Origin: Ctenosaura bakeri
Taxonomy: Eukaryota > Chordata > Lepidosauria > Squamata > Iguanidae
DNA: 64,000 nucleotides
Assembly: GCA_948474755.1 (NCBI GenBank)
Contig: CAOLHI010002134.1
Coordinates: forward strand, 62,001-126,000
Direction: 5' to 3'
The position numbers and the translations under genes are program-made. How positions within the stretch are numbered: the stretch's first letter is position 1; each line of letters starts with the position of its first letter. Positions 1-11,219 of the stretch are shown here, piece by piece. The notes under the pieces are model-generated. The model saw nothing but the letters and a program-made list of their open reading frames with translations, was not told the DNA's origin and did no database searches.

Positions 1-240
1 TATGCTGTTCTCAAGTCATATTATGCCATATCATGAGATATCACACAATATCCTGCTATAATGTTATATCACTCCATATCATGTCATATCACGCCACGTC
101 ATGCCGTATGATACAATATAGCATGCAATATCATGCAATATGCTGCTATAATGTTATACCACACAATATCACATTGTATCATACCATGCATTGTTATCAC
201 ACCATCTCATGCCACTTCATATAATATCACACCATATCAC
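1..240. repeat. AT-rich degenerate tandem repeat
   Basis: The stretch is made of short, imperfect units resembling CATATCATGC and TATCACACCA. A longer period is also visible: GCTATAATGTTATA occurs at about 55 and again at about 145, so a roughly 90-bp higher-order unit is likely. The left edge is cut by the window. No open frame here means anything; translations give only His/Tyr/Ile-rich low-complexity peptides. I do not recognise the family. Confidence 0.8.
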
Positions 241-417
241 ATGGTTGAAGCATGATAAGAATGTCCCCCAAAAAAACAAGGGGGCAGAAGCTAAAATAGC
301 CAGTCAAGGAAAACTCTTTGTAAATAAGCAGAGATAGCTACGCACAGCTATGGAAACGTGCCTAGCAGCAGAGAACACCATTAGTAACACTCACCACATT
401 CCAAGTAGTTATCTTCC
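241..417. other. Unassigned spacer before the first L1
   Basis: This 177-bp stretch has a C5/G5 hairpin-like motif near 265-285 and no recognisable gene or element. It may be the decayed start of the L1 fragment that becomes readable at about 418. Confidence 0.4.
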
Positions 418-1160
418 AATATGGAGGTTCTTTATTCTTTGTTACAACATATATGCAAATGAAAAACTTCAAATAGAGGAATGGTATAAAGAAGTGTGGA
501 AAATTGCAATTAATGATCAATTAAATTGTAGAATTAGATTTATGAAAGGTCTTGTAAAAAGGAATGATTTTGAAGAAATTTGAAAAATATTCTTGGAAAA
601 AGCTTTGATAGGAGATGGTAAAGCTACCCTTTCACAAGAAGAATGGCAATTTTGGAAACTGGACTAAATAAAAAGTTGGCTCTGGCGGGTGGGTATATTC
701 ACCTCTTTTGTTAATTATGTGATGTATTGTTTATATTGGATTTGTGTTGTTTAATTTTTTTGTATAACAAAAAAAAAAGTAAGTTTGGGGAGTGGGTTTA
801 CCTTTAGAAATAGTTTAATAAGTAATAAGATTATATTTAGTAATAGCAATAGATTAAATGTAAGGGGAAAATATAGAATTAAGAATGAAATTATTATAAT
901 AATAATGAGTATAATGAGAATGAGAGCTAGAGATATAGAGATAGGTAACAAAAGTATACAAATAGTATGATATAGAATAAGCTGAATAAGTTTATGATTG
1001 TAATGGTATTGGAGAGAAATTGTAATGGAGAGAAATAATAATGTAAGCTTGTTTTTGTTGAAATTTCTTTGTTTCACTATTATGTGTATCACATGGTGTT
1101 TTACTTTTTTGTTTTGTTTTTTTTCTGTATAATCTATAAAAAATTAATAAAAAAAAGAAA
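418..1160 (+). mobile_element. L1 copy A, 3' end only (ORF2 C-terminus and 3' UTR)
   Basis: The frame from about 418 to 583, and after a stop to about 667, resembles the extreme C-terminus of L1 ORF2 protein. It has the hydrophobic 'LCYNIYANEK' stretch followed by 'EEWYKEV', which matches the 'EW...MDRL' tail seen in the better copies downstream. About 490 bp of AT-rich 3' UTR follows. It ends in an A-rich tail (around 1137-1160, with AATAAAAAAAAG), which I take as the L1 3' terminus. The copy is severely 5'-truncated and non-functional. The next L1 begins directly after this tail. Confidence 0.65.
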
Positions 1161-1167
1161 ATAAGGA

Positions 1168-1866
1168 AATAAGAATTTTTAAAGACGGCAGTAATCAAAA
1201 AAAGACAAGAATATAAATTCCTTACACATTTCCTACCAAAACTGTCAGGAGTCCTCCATGTTTGTTGTTTTAGGATAGCAGTAGCCTGGGGAAATAGTGA
1301 TAGTAGGCTGTTAACTTTCCCAGGTGCCAACCATTCCTTCCGGCTGGAATTTCAAAGGAACCATTTGGCATGATGACGTTCGTCCTTTTACAACTATCTC
1401 AGGAGAAACTTGCTGTTTAAGTGTAAGGCGGGGGAAAGCATTCCATTCTCGAGCTTTAACGTCTGATAGACAGTATCATTCACTATGTTTCAATAAATCT
1501 TCTACTAAAGTTTATTGCTACGTTTGAGGGTGAATCTGTTCCTGACAAAAACACAGGATAAATTTCAGATGGGAAAGAACTGAAGGAGTTTCTGCATACT
1601 TTAAACAAAGGTGGTATAAAGCGACAACTATTGAGAAGGCTAAAGATCTTTACGAAAAAATTAGAAAGGAGGTGGAAATTACAGATACTGACTTAGCTTT
1701 GGAAGAACAACAAAAATTTGAAGAAAGAACACTTGGAAGAGGTAATCATGAATTCAAAGACAATGAATCAGAAATGGAAGAAGAATTAGAAGAGGCAGTA
1801 CAGGAAGAAAGGGAGGAAGAAGAAGAAGAGAAACTAAGTCAGGAATTGGGAACAGAACAAGAATAA
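1168..1866 (+). pseudogene. L1 copy B ORF1 C-terminal half, split by an LTR
   Basis: ORF1 encodes the L1 RNA-binding chaperone. Reading starts at the conserved 'IFKD' (about 1171), runs through 'EYKFLT' in a shifted frame to 1242, and resumes after the LTR at 1548 with 'FRWERTEGVSAYFKQ' and 'KAKDLYEKIRKE'. It ends in the acidic Glu-rich tail usual for this L1 group, with a stop at 1864-1866. The N-terminal coiled coil is missing, so the copy is 5'-truncated within ORF1. A frameshift upstream of the LTR and the LTR itself inactivate it. ORF2 follows after 16 bp, the usual L1 arrangement. Confidence 0.8.
1238..1552. mobile_element. Solo LTR (1243-1547) with perfect 5-bp target duplication AAAAC
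   Basis: A 305-bp block begins TGTCAGGA (1243-1250) and ends TCCTGACA (1540-1547), an 8-bp perfect terminal inversion of the TG...CA type. It is flanked by AAAAC at 1238-1242 and AAAAC at 1548-1552. A polyadenylation signal AATAAA lies at 1492-1497, so the LTR reads on the plus strand. It interrupts an L1 ORF1 whose coding sense resumes immediately after one copy of the AAAAC. The structure is what remains after LTR-LTR recombination of an LTR retrotransposon or endogenous retrovirus. The 5-bp duplication fits gypsy-type or some retroviral integrases; the family itself is not identified. Confidence 0.9.
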
Positions 1867-4045
1867 AGAGAATTAAGTAAAGATGGTCATTACAATCCAA
1901 TCATGGATATCAAAGGAATCAACTCAAGTTACAAAAGGAGACTAATATTTCACACTCTGGAAAAAAAGAAAGCGGATTTGCTTTGCTTACAGGAGACTAG
2001 GATACGAGATATTGACATAAAATATTTAAGAAACCCAAAATTGGGAAACCTCTACGTTTTAACATTTCAGAAAAAAAAGAGGGGTGTGGCAATGTATATA
2101 AATTCTAAATTTCACTCAGAAGAAAGATTTGCCGATCCTCATAGGAATTGAAATTGACTTCCTAAATATTAAAATTCTGGCAGTTGGAATATATGCTCCT
2201 TTAGAGAACAAATACAAATTTTACAATAAATTAGAAAAGGAATTGATTAAATATACCCAAGAAAGAGATCAACATAATATCCTTTTGTTGGGAGATATGA
2301 ATACATTCTTAAATCCAACTGTAGACAGATCACTCACAAAACCCGGAAAGAAATTTCAAGGTAAACTTCCTAAAAGTTTCTTCGACGTAATGAACAATTT
2401 CGCCCTGTTGGATGTTTGGAGCTATAAATATGGGAACTCTAAAGGATTTACCTTTTACTCAGAAGTTCACAAATCAATGTCCAGAATAGATTTATTTTTG
2501 ATCTCAAAATATTTGCATACGATAATTAAAGAAATGGAGATATTACCAAAATTTTTGTCTGATCATAATTTAATACAACTTAAACTTCATGCTCAAAAAA
2601 GAAATTGGAATTGGAAATTTAATGATTCGCTACTTCAAAAGGAAGAGTATTTAAACCAGGCTAAACAGGAAGTGAAGTATTATTTTGCGGAAAATAGGAC
2701 AGGACTGCTAAATGAAGACAATTTGGGATGCCAGCAAGGTCATTTAATAAAATGGGGAACTGAATGGAAAATGGAAAAAAATCAACCAGCAAAAATATAT
2801 TGAAATTCAGAATAAATTACAACAAAAAGAAGATGCTTTGAGAAATGATGTAACAAACGAAAATTTAAACTGTCAAATTAAAGTACTACAAGAACAACTG
2901 GAAACTGAAAATACAATTCAAATAGAGAGGAAACTTAAAAGAATTAAACAAAGTCATTTTGAAAGGGACAACAAACCGGGGAGATGGTTAGCTTTCAAAT
3001 TAAGAAGAGAAACGGAAAAAAGACAAATAACAGAAATTAAAGATACTTACAGATCAAAATTCTAGACCAGCAACAAATAGCAACACAGCAACACAACTAA
3101 TACAACAATATTTAGATACTAAAATGATAAGGAAATTGACTGATGAGCAGAAAAAGATGCTAAATGCTCCCATCACGACCGCTGAAATTTCATTGGCTAT
3201 ACAGAAATTAAAATCATCTAAAACTCCCGGTTCTGATGGCTTTGCTGGAAGATGAACTGATAATCCCTCTCCAAGAAACATGTAACGAAATAATAACAAA
3301 GGGGAAGCCAGAAACTTGGAACCAAGCCAACATAACTTTAATTCCTAAAGAAGGAAAAGATCCTAAAGAGCCTGGGAATTATAGACCCATCTCCTTGCTC
3401 AATACGGATTATAAAATTTTTACTTCAATTCTAGCAGACAGACTTAAAAAAATATTGCAAGATTTAATCCATGAAGATCAAAATGGATTTCTCCCAAGCA
3501 GGTTATTAAGAAACAACATCAGATTCATCTTGAATGTGGTGGAGTATTTTGAAAAACGAAAAGAAATTGGCAATGATCTTCATAGACTTCGACAAAGCTT
3601 TTGATAATGTAAGATGGGATTTCATGATTCAGGTCCTTCAGAAGATGGAATGTGGAAATAGCTTCCTCAGATGGGAACAAGAAATCTACAAAAATCAAAC
3701 AGCATCGTTAATAATAAATGGAGAAAGTAAGAAATCTTTCAAAGTACAGAAAGGCACAAGGCAGGGGTGCCCGATCTCGCCATTATTTATACTGACATTG
3801 GAAGTCTTGCTGACAGACTTAAGAGTGGACACCGAGATAAAAGGCGTTAAAATTAAGGGATAAGAATATAAACTTTTGGCATACGCTGGTGATCTTTTTA
3901 GAAGATCCAAAGCAGAATATCTCCAAACCAACAGAGAAATTAACGATATTTGAGGATATGGTTGGGCTAAGACTGAATAAAGATAAGACTAAAGTGCTTA
4001 CAAAAAACCTTCAAGACAAAGAAGAAAAAGAACTTCTAAAAGGAT

Positions 4046-4372
4046 GAGGCTTTTTTTTTATGATATAGTTTTACTAAAATATTAAAACAACATAAAAAAT
4101 AACAGAGAGAAATAGTTACATACATTTTACATAACAACATTACAAACCATATTTTAACATAATTTGATTTAGGGAGAAAATTTGATTTAGGGAGAACATT
4201 CATTTTTATAGCGGATATGCGACCTCGTAATGATAACTTCAATTTATTCCTGATCTGGAATTCCATGTGGAACTCTCTCCAAATCTTTCTATAGTTATTT
4301 TTAAACAATTCCGTGTTGTGTTTTGTTATCCATTTTCCCAAATACTTAATTTTCTTATCAGTTTTGTAGCCT
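4046..4372 (-). mobile_element. Inverted L1 segment inside copy B
   Basis: Between two plus-strand L1 parts, the minus strand encodes the RT-thumb region ('KIKYLGKWITKHNTEL', '...RGRISAIKMNVLPK') from about 4370 down to about 4170. This is the segment expected right after the plus-strand 'KEELLKG' that breaks off at 4045. The two breakpoints share AGGC (4046-4049) and its complement GCCT (4369-4372). The remainder, 4045-4170, is AT-rich with a T-run (4050-4058) and looks like an L1 3' UTR plus tail in minus orientation. Either a local inversion with deletion, or a nested minus-strand L1 with an internal deletion, would explain it. Confidence 0.75.
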
Positions 4373-4780
4373 GAAATTTCTAAATATAACGCTTGAAGAT
4401 TGGGTAGACAGTTGGAGAAGATCTCAAAAATTTATATCGCCTCAAAATCTTAAAGAAAACTATCGAAAAACGTTTCACAGATGGTACTCAAGTCTCACAA
4501 ACTGGATAAAATGTACAAAACAGGTCAAAAAGAGTGTTGGAAATGTGGAGCAGTTGATGGCACATTCTATCATTTATTGTGGACATGCAACACAGCTAAA
4601 ATTTTCTGGAGAAATATAAACAAATCTATGCACGAAATATTAGGGATAAACATTCCATTAGCTCCGAAACTGTACTTATTGAACATCATTCTGAAAAACC
4701 AACAACTAACTGAAGAATAGCTGGAAAATATTATTATATATGATCACCTCTACTAGAATTGTTTACGCAAGGTATTGGAA

Positions 4781-4812
4781 GAACCAGCAAATACCAGAAC
4801 CAGCAAATACCA
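4781..4812. repeat. 16-bp perfect direct duplication at the copy B/copy C junction
   Basis: GAACCAGCAAATACCA occurs at 4781-4796 and again without spacer at 4797-4812. It lies exactly where the ORF2 C-terminus of copy B stops making sense and the G/A-rich 5' UTR of copy C begins. It could be a replication-slippage product or a trace of the insertion event. Confidence 0.85.
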
Positions 4813-5981
4813 AAGGATCGAGCCAAAGGGAAATAGAAAATAGAAAGAGCCAGACCGCTGAAAGGACACAGTAAACAGCAGACGAGGAGGTTGGGGAAGG
4901 ACAGAGGGAGACTAAGACATTAATAGGAAGATCGAACGAAGAGAGAGACTGCGTGACCAAGAGGTTTAATGGTGGAGAAGACTTAAAAGGGAAAGAAAGA
5001 AAGTCTTTGAATAAAGTTATTCTAGAGTTTGGAGGAGGAAGTTTTTTGTTTTTTTTTGATAAATGGACTATTGCCAGCGAGACGAAACAACAGACTCTCC
5101 TTTCCCCCTGATTAAGTGGTGTTGACTAAAAATGATTGGCTATTAGTGGAGTGACTTGGTTCGTAAAAATAACTGTGAACCCTGCGGTTTGAGAGGACCA
5201 AGACGAATTAAACTGAGGAGGAAAGGAAAAGGGCTTGAGCTTGCAGAGGTGGTGTTTTAAAATTCTGTTTGAGCTCACCGAAGAGTGTGGAGAAGGAGAG
5301 GACATTTTAGCACGGAAGAAACTACAGGGACAGGCTGGGAGAGATTGAAAAGACTTGAAGCTTCGAGAAATTGGCAACGACAGTGAAGACTGAGCTGCAA
5401 CTGATGGTTTATATGTTTAAAAGTTTAAAATGTGCTAAATGCTCTTATTGATAAATTTGCAAATTCTCCAAGTCTATTTGATTGCAATACAGAAGAAATA
5501 TAAGGGGGGAAAGTAGGGTGGTGGGGGGGAAAAAAAAAGAGAGAAAGACAAAGAACTGGGGTGGTGGGAAGAAATATGTAAGCAACTGTATAAGATTTCT
5601 AGTTGATAAGAAGTTATATAACATATCTGCTACCGCTATTCATTGAGAAATAGATATAATAGAAATGAGTGAGTACCCCCTGTAGAAATTGCAGTTGTAT
5701 AACAGTGTATATCTTACTGTTTATGCGAGAATGATGTGTACTGTAGAAAATTTGAAAAAACTTTTTCTTTGAATTGCAGGAGGGGGGAGAAGTAAAAAGT
5801 AAAGTAAAGGTGACCTTGAGATTAATGACCTTCTAGATAACAGGGGAACAAAGTAGAGACTTGATAATAATAATTAACCCTTAGATAGATTGACTTGGAA
5901 TTAGGCTACTGGTGCCTCCTGCTGGAAATAGGAGGAAACTACAAGGAACATAAGCTGTATAGTTGTATTAAGATACTAAAT
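4813..5981 (+). promoter_or_regulatory. 5' UTR (internal promoter region) of L1 copy C
   Basis: About 1.17 kb of purine-rich, stop-filled sequence sits between copy B and the ORF1 start of copy C. In L1 elements this region normally holds an internal promoter. I see poly-G and poly-A runs (around 5505-5535) but no specific transcription-factor site that I would defend. Its presence shows that copy C was not 5'-truncated in the usual way. The exact 5' boundary is uncertain by tens of bases. Confidence 0.6.
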
Positions 5982-7044
5982 ATGGCAGCAACGACGAGAA
6001 AAGGTGCTAAGGCACAGACCCAAACTCAATTGGAGTTGGTAGACCACTCCAGAAGAACATCAATTGAATTGAGTCAACAAATAGCAAAAATACTTCAAGA
6101 AGTTAAAGGAATTAAACAAGAAATCAGACAAGAAATGAAAGAAACAAGAGCAGAAATCAAGGCAGAGATCAAGAAGGAAATAGATGTGATTGGGAAAAGA
6201 ATGGACTCTATGAATAAGGAAATGAAAATAATGAAAGGAGAGATTCAAGAACTCCAGCATAAGACTAATCATTTAGAAAAAGACAAAGAGACACTCCAGA
6301 ATAAACAAAAAGAGGAAGAATCATTGAGACTACAGCAAGAACTAAGATACCGCGATAGATGTGTTAAGCTCAGAGGGATGGAAGAGGCCTCAGGGGAAAA
6401 TTTGTATGAAAAGATAATCCCTGTATTGGCAACGTATATAGGATTGGACAATGAAAAAATGGAACTTCAAATAGATAGGATTTTCAGGGCTAGCTCCAAT
6501 CTTGCAAGAGAAAAGGGCTGGCCCAGAGACATTTGTCATCTGTTGTACTAGGACTAAAATAAGAGACCAAATAATTCAAACCAATTACGAGAAACCATTG
6601 AAAATAGGAGAGAAGACCATAAAGATATTCAAAGACGTCCCTTATGAGATTCTTAAGAAGAGACAAAACTACAAATCATTAACTCAGCTCTTACAAAAGC
6701 ACAGAATAATGTACAAATGGGAAAGGATAGAGGGATTATCCTTTACTTATAAGCAAAGAAGATATCGTATTAATAATACGGTAAGGGCTGAGGAACTGTA
6801 TATAAAGCTAAAAAGAGAGCTAGAAGACAAGAAAGGACGTGATGATGTGGAGAAAACAAGTTCAAGGGAAGAGGAGACCCAGGAAGAGAATCCAATAGAA
6901 ATACATTCAGATCAAAACCAGGATGAAGAAGAACAGGAGCGGACTGCCCTAAACAGTGAAACAGAGTTAAAAGAGGAGGACAAAGAATTGAAAGATCCAG
7001 AGCTAGAGTTAGAAGATCTTTACGCAGAAGAAGAAGAAATTTAA
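5982..7044 (+). pseudogene. L1 copy C ORF1 (RNA-binding coiled-coil protein)
   Basis: The start is chosen at ATG 5982 because the product begins MAATTRKGAKAQTQTQ, a basic N-terminus typical of this L1 group; upstream codons in frame are UTR. A long heptad-rich coiled coil follows (about residues 35-125, 'KEIRQEMKETRAEIKAEIKKE'). Next come an RRM-like core ('RCVKLRGMEEASGENLYE') and the C-terminal domain ('IFKDVPYEILKKRQ', 'YKWERIEGLSFTYKQ'), ending in an acidic tail. One frameshift near 6525-6545 splits it into two frames (to 6551, and 6502-7044). Apart from that the gene is nearly complete at about 354 codons. ORF1 proteins trimerise and coat L1 RNA. ORF2 begins 9 bp downstream. Confidence 0.9.
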
Positions 7045-7053
7045 TTAGAAATC

Positions 7054-10000
7054 ATGACATTTAAAATATTATCTTGGAATGTTAAAGGGATAAACTCGAA
7101 CTACAAGAGAAGATTACATTGAAAAGGCAAAGCCTGATGTGATCTGCCTACAAGAAACTAAAATAAAAGATAAAGATACAAAGTACCTTCGAAATCCTAA
7201 ACTAGGGAATTGCTATGTATCAGCTGCCCAAAAGAAGAAAAAAGGAGTAGCCTTGTACATAAATCGGAATTATAAATCAGTATTGAAATTTCAAGATGAC
7301 CAAGGCTACTATGTGGGAGTAGAACTTGCTCTTCCGGAAAAGAAGCTACCAATAGTTGGGGTTTACTCTCCAACAGAAGGAAAGAAAGATTTTTATCAAA
7401 AATTACTTCAGGAATTACTAAATTACACCCAGGAAAACAATCAGGGACAGTTTCTTCTCTGTGGAGATTTTAATGGAGTACAAGACCCTAAAGAAGATAG
7501 AAGTGGAAAGAAACTAGATCAAAAGCAACATGGTAAATTTCCAAAAAATTCTTTAATCTGTTAGAAACAATGTCGTTGATGGATGTCTGGAAAACGAAAT
7601 ATGGACATACAAAAGGTTGCACATTTTATTCAGAAACACACAAGTCCATGTCAAGAATCGACATGTATTTAATCTCCAATACAATTCAAAATAAAGTATC
7701 TGAAATGGAAATTCTTCCGAGGCTACACTCAGACCATCATCCAATACAACTGAAAATCAAACTGTGGAAAAGACCGATGAGATGGAGGTTAAATGATGAA
7801 ATTTTCCAGAACCAAGCGTATGTTGAAAAGATAAAACAAACGATCAAAGACTACTTTCATGACAATATGACAGACGAGGTGAAAATGCATACAATTTGGG
7901 ATGCAAGTAAGGCAGTTTTGAGGGGCCATTTTATCCAATGGGGGACTGAGTTAAAAAAGAAAAGACAAGAGAAACATCAGCAAATCATGGAAAAAATAAG
8001 TCAAAGAGAAGAAATGATTAAACGAAATCCAGAAAATTACCAAATCAAAACAGAATTAAAGATATTACAAGAACAATTGAAATCTGAACATCAGGAGGAA
8101 ATCAATAGGAATCTGAGAAGAGTGAAGCAGAGGTTCTTTGAGCAAGTGAACAAACCAGGGAAATAGCGTACAAACTGAGAAAAGCTAGAGAAAAGAACCT
8201 AATTACAGAAGTTTATAAAGAGGGAAAAGTAACAACTGATCAGCAAGAAATTAAACGAGTCTTCCATAAATATTACAGTTTACTTTACAAGGCAAAGGAA
8301 AGAAAGATCAACAACAAGATAAAAGTCTTTCTAGAGCAGCATAAGATACCTAAAATTACAGAAGAGCAACAGAAAATATTAAATGCCAAAATAAATACGC
8401 AGGAAATATTAGAAGCTATAAAGAAACAGAATGCTTCTAAAGCGCCGGGCCCGGATGGCTTTACGGCCTCTTATTACAAGCAAATGCAAGAAGCTTTGTT
8501 GCCACATTTGTCTAAATTATTCAACCAAATCCCAGAAGGAGGAAAACCTGATTCCTGGCAGGAAGCTGTAATTTCTTTGATACTGAAAGAAAGTCGAGAT
8601 CCGAAAGACCCAGGAAATTACAGACCGATATCGCTACTAAATGTAGATTACAAGATTTTCATGAGTATTTTGGCTGAGAGGACCAAAAGAGTATTACAAT
8701 AGGAGAAGAGCAAAACGGCTTTCTACCAGGAAGACAATTGAAAAATAATATGCAGACAATCTTAAATATTATAGAACATTATGAGAAGAACAACCAGAAG
8801 AAATTAGCTTTGATTTTTATCGACGCGGAAAAAGCTTTCGATAACGTGAGATAGGATTTTATGATGCAAGTGTTGGAAGAAATGAAATTTGGCGAGACAT
8901 ACATGAACTGGATGAGAGAAATTTACAATAAACAAGAAGCTGCCCTAATCATAAATGGAGAAAGAACTGAGAAATTTATGATAATGAAGGGGACAAGGCA
9001 AGGATGCCCTCTGTCCCCTTTATTAGTCATAACGGTGTTAGAAATATTGCTGAAGATGATTAGAGAAGATTTAAGTATAAGAGGCTGTAAAGTGAAAGGG
9101 CACGAATTCAAGCTGCAAGCATTTACAGATGACTTAGTTATAATTGTGGAAGACCCGAGTACAGCTATAGACAAATTAATAATGAAATTAAAGTCATTTG
9201 GTGATCTGGCTGGATTTAAAATTAATGAAGAAAAGACAAAAATGTTAACAAAGAATATAAAGCAGGAAGAGCAAAAAGATTTGGCTGCTAGAACGGGGTT
9301 TAAAACAGAAAAGAAAGTTAAATATTTAGGCTTCTGGATATCCAAAAGAAATAATGAATTATACAAGAACAATTATAAGACCACCTGGAAGGAAATTCAA
9401 AAATTATTTGCTACATGGAAACAATTGAAATTATCGTTGTCTGGCCGAATAGCAGCAATAAAAATGAATGTGCTGCCAAAGTTGAATTTCTTATTTCAAA
9501 ATCTGCCCATCATTACAAACGATAAACCATTTATTGATTGGCAGAGAGAAATTTCAAAATTCATATGGGAAAAGAAGAAACCAAGAGTTAAATGGAAGAT
9601 TCTCATTGAAAAGAAAGAAAAAGGAGGCCTTGGAGTACCAGATTTGCAAATTTATTATCAGGCAAGTGCTTTGGCATGGATTAAAGATTGGATAACTTTG
9701 GAGGAAAGGAACATATTGAAGCTTGAAGGTGCCGACCTACGTATGGGATGGCATGCGTATATATGGTACAACAAGGAGAAAACTGATAAAGAATTTCTTA
9801 ATCACTACCTGAGAAAATCTCTTTTAATGAATTGGCAGCGATTTAAAAGAAAATATTACAATCAAATTCCTCTATGGATATCCACCCACAAGGCCTTTTT
9901 TGGATCACGACGAGAACCCCAGGAGAAAATAATAAGGTATAAAGATCTATTAGTTAAGACAGCCAACTCTGGAATCAGAATAAAAACTAAAGAAGAATTG

Positions 10001-10787
10001 GAAAATGAAGGTTTCAAATGTGGCTGGTTTTTACACAGACAGCTTTTAGAAAGATTCAAGATTGATACGGTTGGAGGGTTTTGACTTCCATAAAGAGGGT
10101 AAAATATTTGAAAAAATTATATTTTCTGAGCAAAGACATGTGACTTCTAAAATCTACCAGCTTTTATTGGATAGAGAACTTGAACCTGAACAAATAAAGA
10201 CATCAATGATTACTTGGGCACAGAACATCAGCCGTGAAATACAGTTGGAGCATTGGGAGAACAGTTGGCAGGACACCCAGAAATTTACTGTTGCCCAAAA
10301 TTTGAAAGAAAATTACTTTAAGATGTTTCATAGATGGCATCTTGATCCAGTTAGAATAAACAAAATATATAAAACAAAAGATAAAAAATGTTGGAAGAGT
10401 GATCAAGATAATGGGACGTTTTATCATGTGTGGTGGACGTGCGATAAGGCGAAAAAATACTGGAAGGAAATTCAAACATTGATTTCAAAGGCCCTAAAAA
10501 TCAGCATTGCATTACTACCGGAAATTTTTCTTTTAAATATCTTACAGAAGATAGACACAGAGGAAAGAAAAATTTTTTAGAGAATACTATTATACATGGT
10601 AACAGCAGCTAGAATTCTATATACTAGCAAATGGAAAAATGCACATCCTCCTCAAATCGATGAATGGAAAGTAAAAGTAATGGAATATCGAGAAATGGAT
10701 AGGTTAGTGATGAAACTTCAGGACAGAGAACAAACTATTAATGAACAAGAGTGGAAGCAAGTAGAGGAATTTCTGCTCCCAAAATAA
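7054..10787 (+). pseudogene. L1 copy C ORF2 (endonuclease-reverse transcriptase), near full length
   Basis: ORF2 starts at ATG 7054 ('MTFKILSWNVKGINSNYKRR'). Its order is: APE endonuclease (about 7054-7790: 'ICLQETK', 'LCGDFNGV', 'SRIDMY', 'SDHHP'); linker; RT fingers ('APGPDGF' about 8443, 'NYRPISLLN' about 8617); palm ('FIDAEKAFDN' about 8817, 'GTRQGCPLSPL' about 8991); catalytic FTDD at 9122-9133; thumb; and C-terminal zinc region ('CWKS...H...C' about 10,387-10,441). Both RT aspartates are present, but the first zinc pair reads CxxS instead of CxxC. Frame breaks lie near 7120 (small deletion), 7560, 8166, 8700, 8852 and 10,070, plus a stop near 10,580. It is dead as a gene but the best endonuclease-to-tail L1 copy on the plus strand. 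Confidence 0.92.
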
Positions 10788-11204
10788 GATAAATTTAACA
10801 AAAGTGTTTTTGTCATGGCACGAGTGATTGTTGATTACAAAAATGTGATGATACAATACTTTTAAGAGGCGAGAAAACTGTTTAGCAATTAACAGAATTT
10901 AAAGAGAAACCTGTTTTTTGATTTTTTTTATTATACGTTTAGATCAGATTTACCTTGGAGTAAGTAAGGAAGTGGTAGATGGGGGTGGGAGGAAATACAC
11001 AGACCCTAAATAGATTTGATTATGGGAAATGGATAATTTGAGTTGAGGTCTGTATATTAATATGCATTTATTTATGTGGTTTAAACATGCTTGGAAAAAA
11101 TGCAAATATTTAATCGATTATGGAAATAGAATTTTATATTATTTATTTTTTAAATTTAATAAAACTATTAATAGGAAAAGATTATCTCTTGGTGAATAAA
11201 GAAA
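10788..11204 (+). other. 3' UTR of L1 copy C up to the DIRS junction
   Basis: AT-rich non-coding sequence follows the ORF2 stop, with a G-rich patch (about 10,970-10,995) and an AATAAAACTATTAATAGG stretch near 11,157-11,176. There is no long poly(A). At about 11,205 homology to the DIRS element starts. I cannot say whether the tail was lost when the DIRS fragment arrived. Confidence 0.6.
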
Positions 11205-11219
11205 ATGGTGTCCCTCCAT

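Larger units (their letters stand above)
1883..4850 (+). pseudogene. L1 copy B ORF2 (endonuclease-reverse transcriptase), heavily damaged
   Basis: ORF2 starts with ATG at 1883 and loses frame within about ten codons. The APE-type endonuclease is readable to about 2620: 'LCLQETR', 'GDMN' for the usual GDFN, 'SRID' and 'SDHN'. The linker lies at 2640-3060. RT blocks follow: 'NYRPISLLN' (about 3379), 'FIDFDKAFDN' (about 3580) and 'GTRQGCPISPL' (about 3757). The catalytic box reads YAGD (3882-3893), so one of the two metal-binding aspartates is lost. After 4045 the element is rearranged: an inverted block occupies 4046-4372, then plus-strand C-terminal sequence returns with an intact CWKC...H...C zinc motif (4530-4590). 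At least five frameshifts are present. It cannot encode an active enzyme. Confidence 0.85.
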
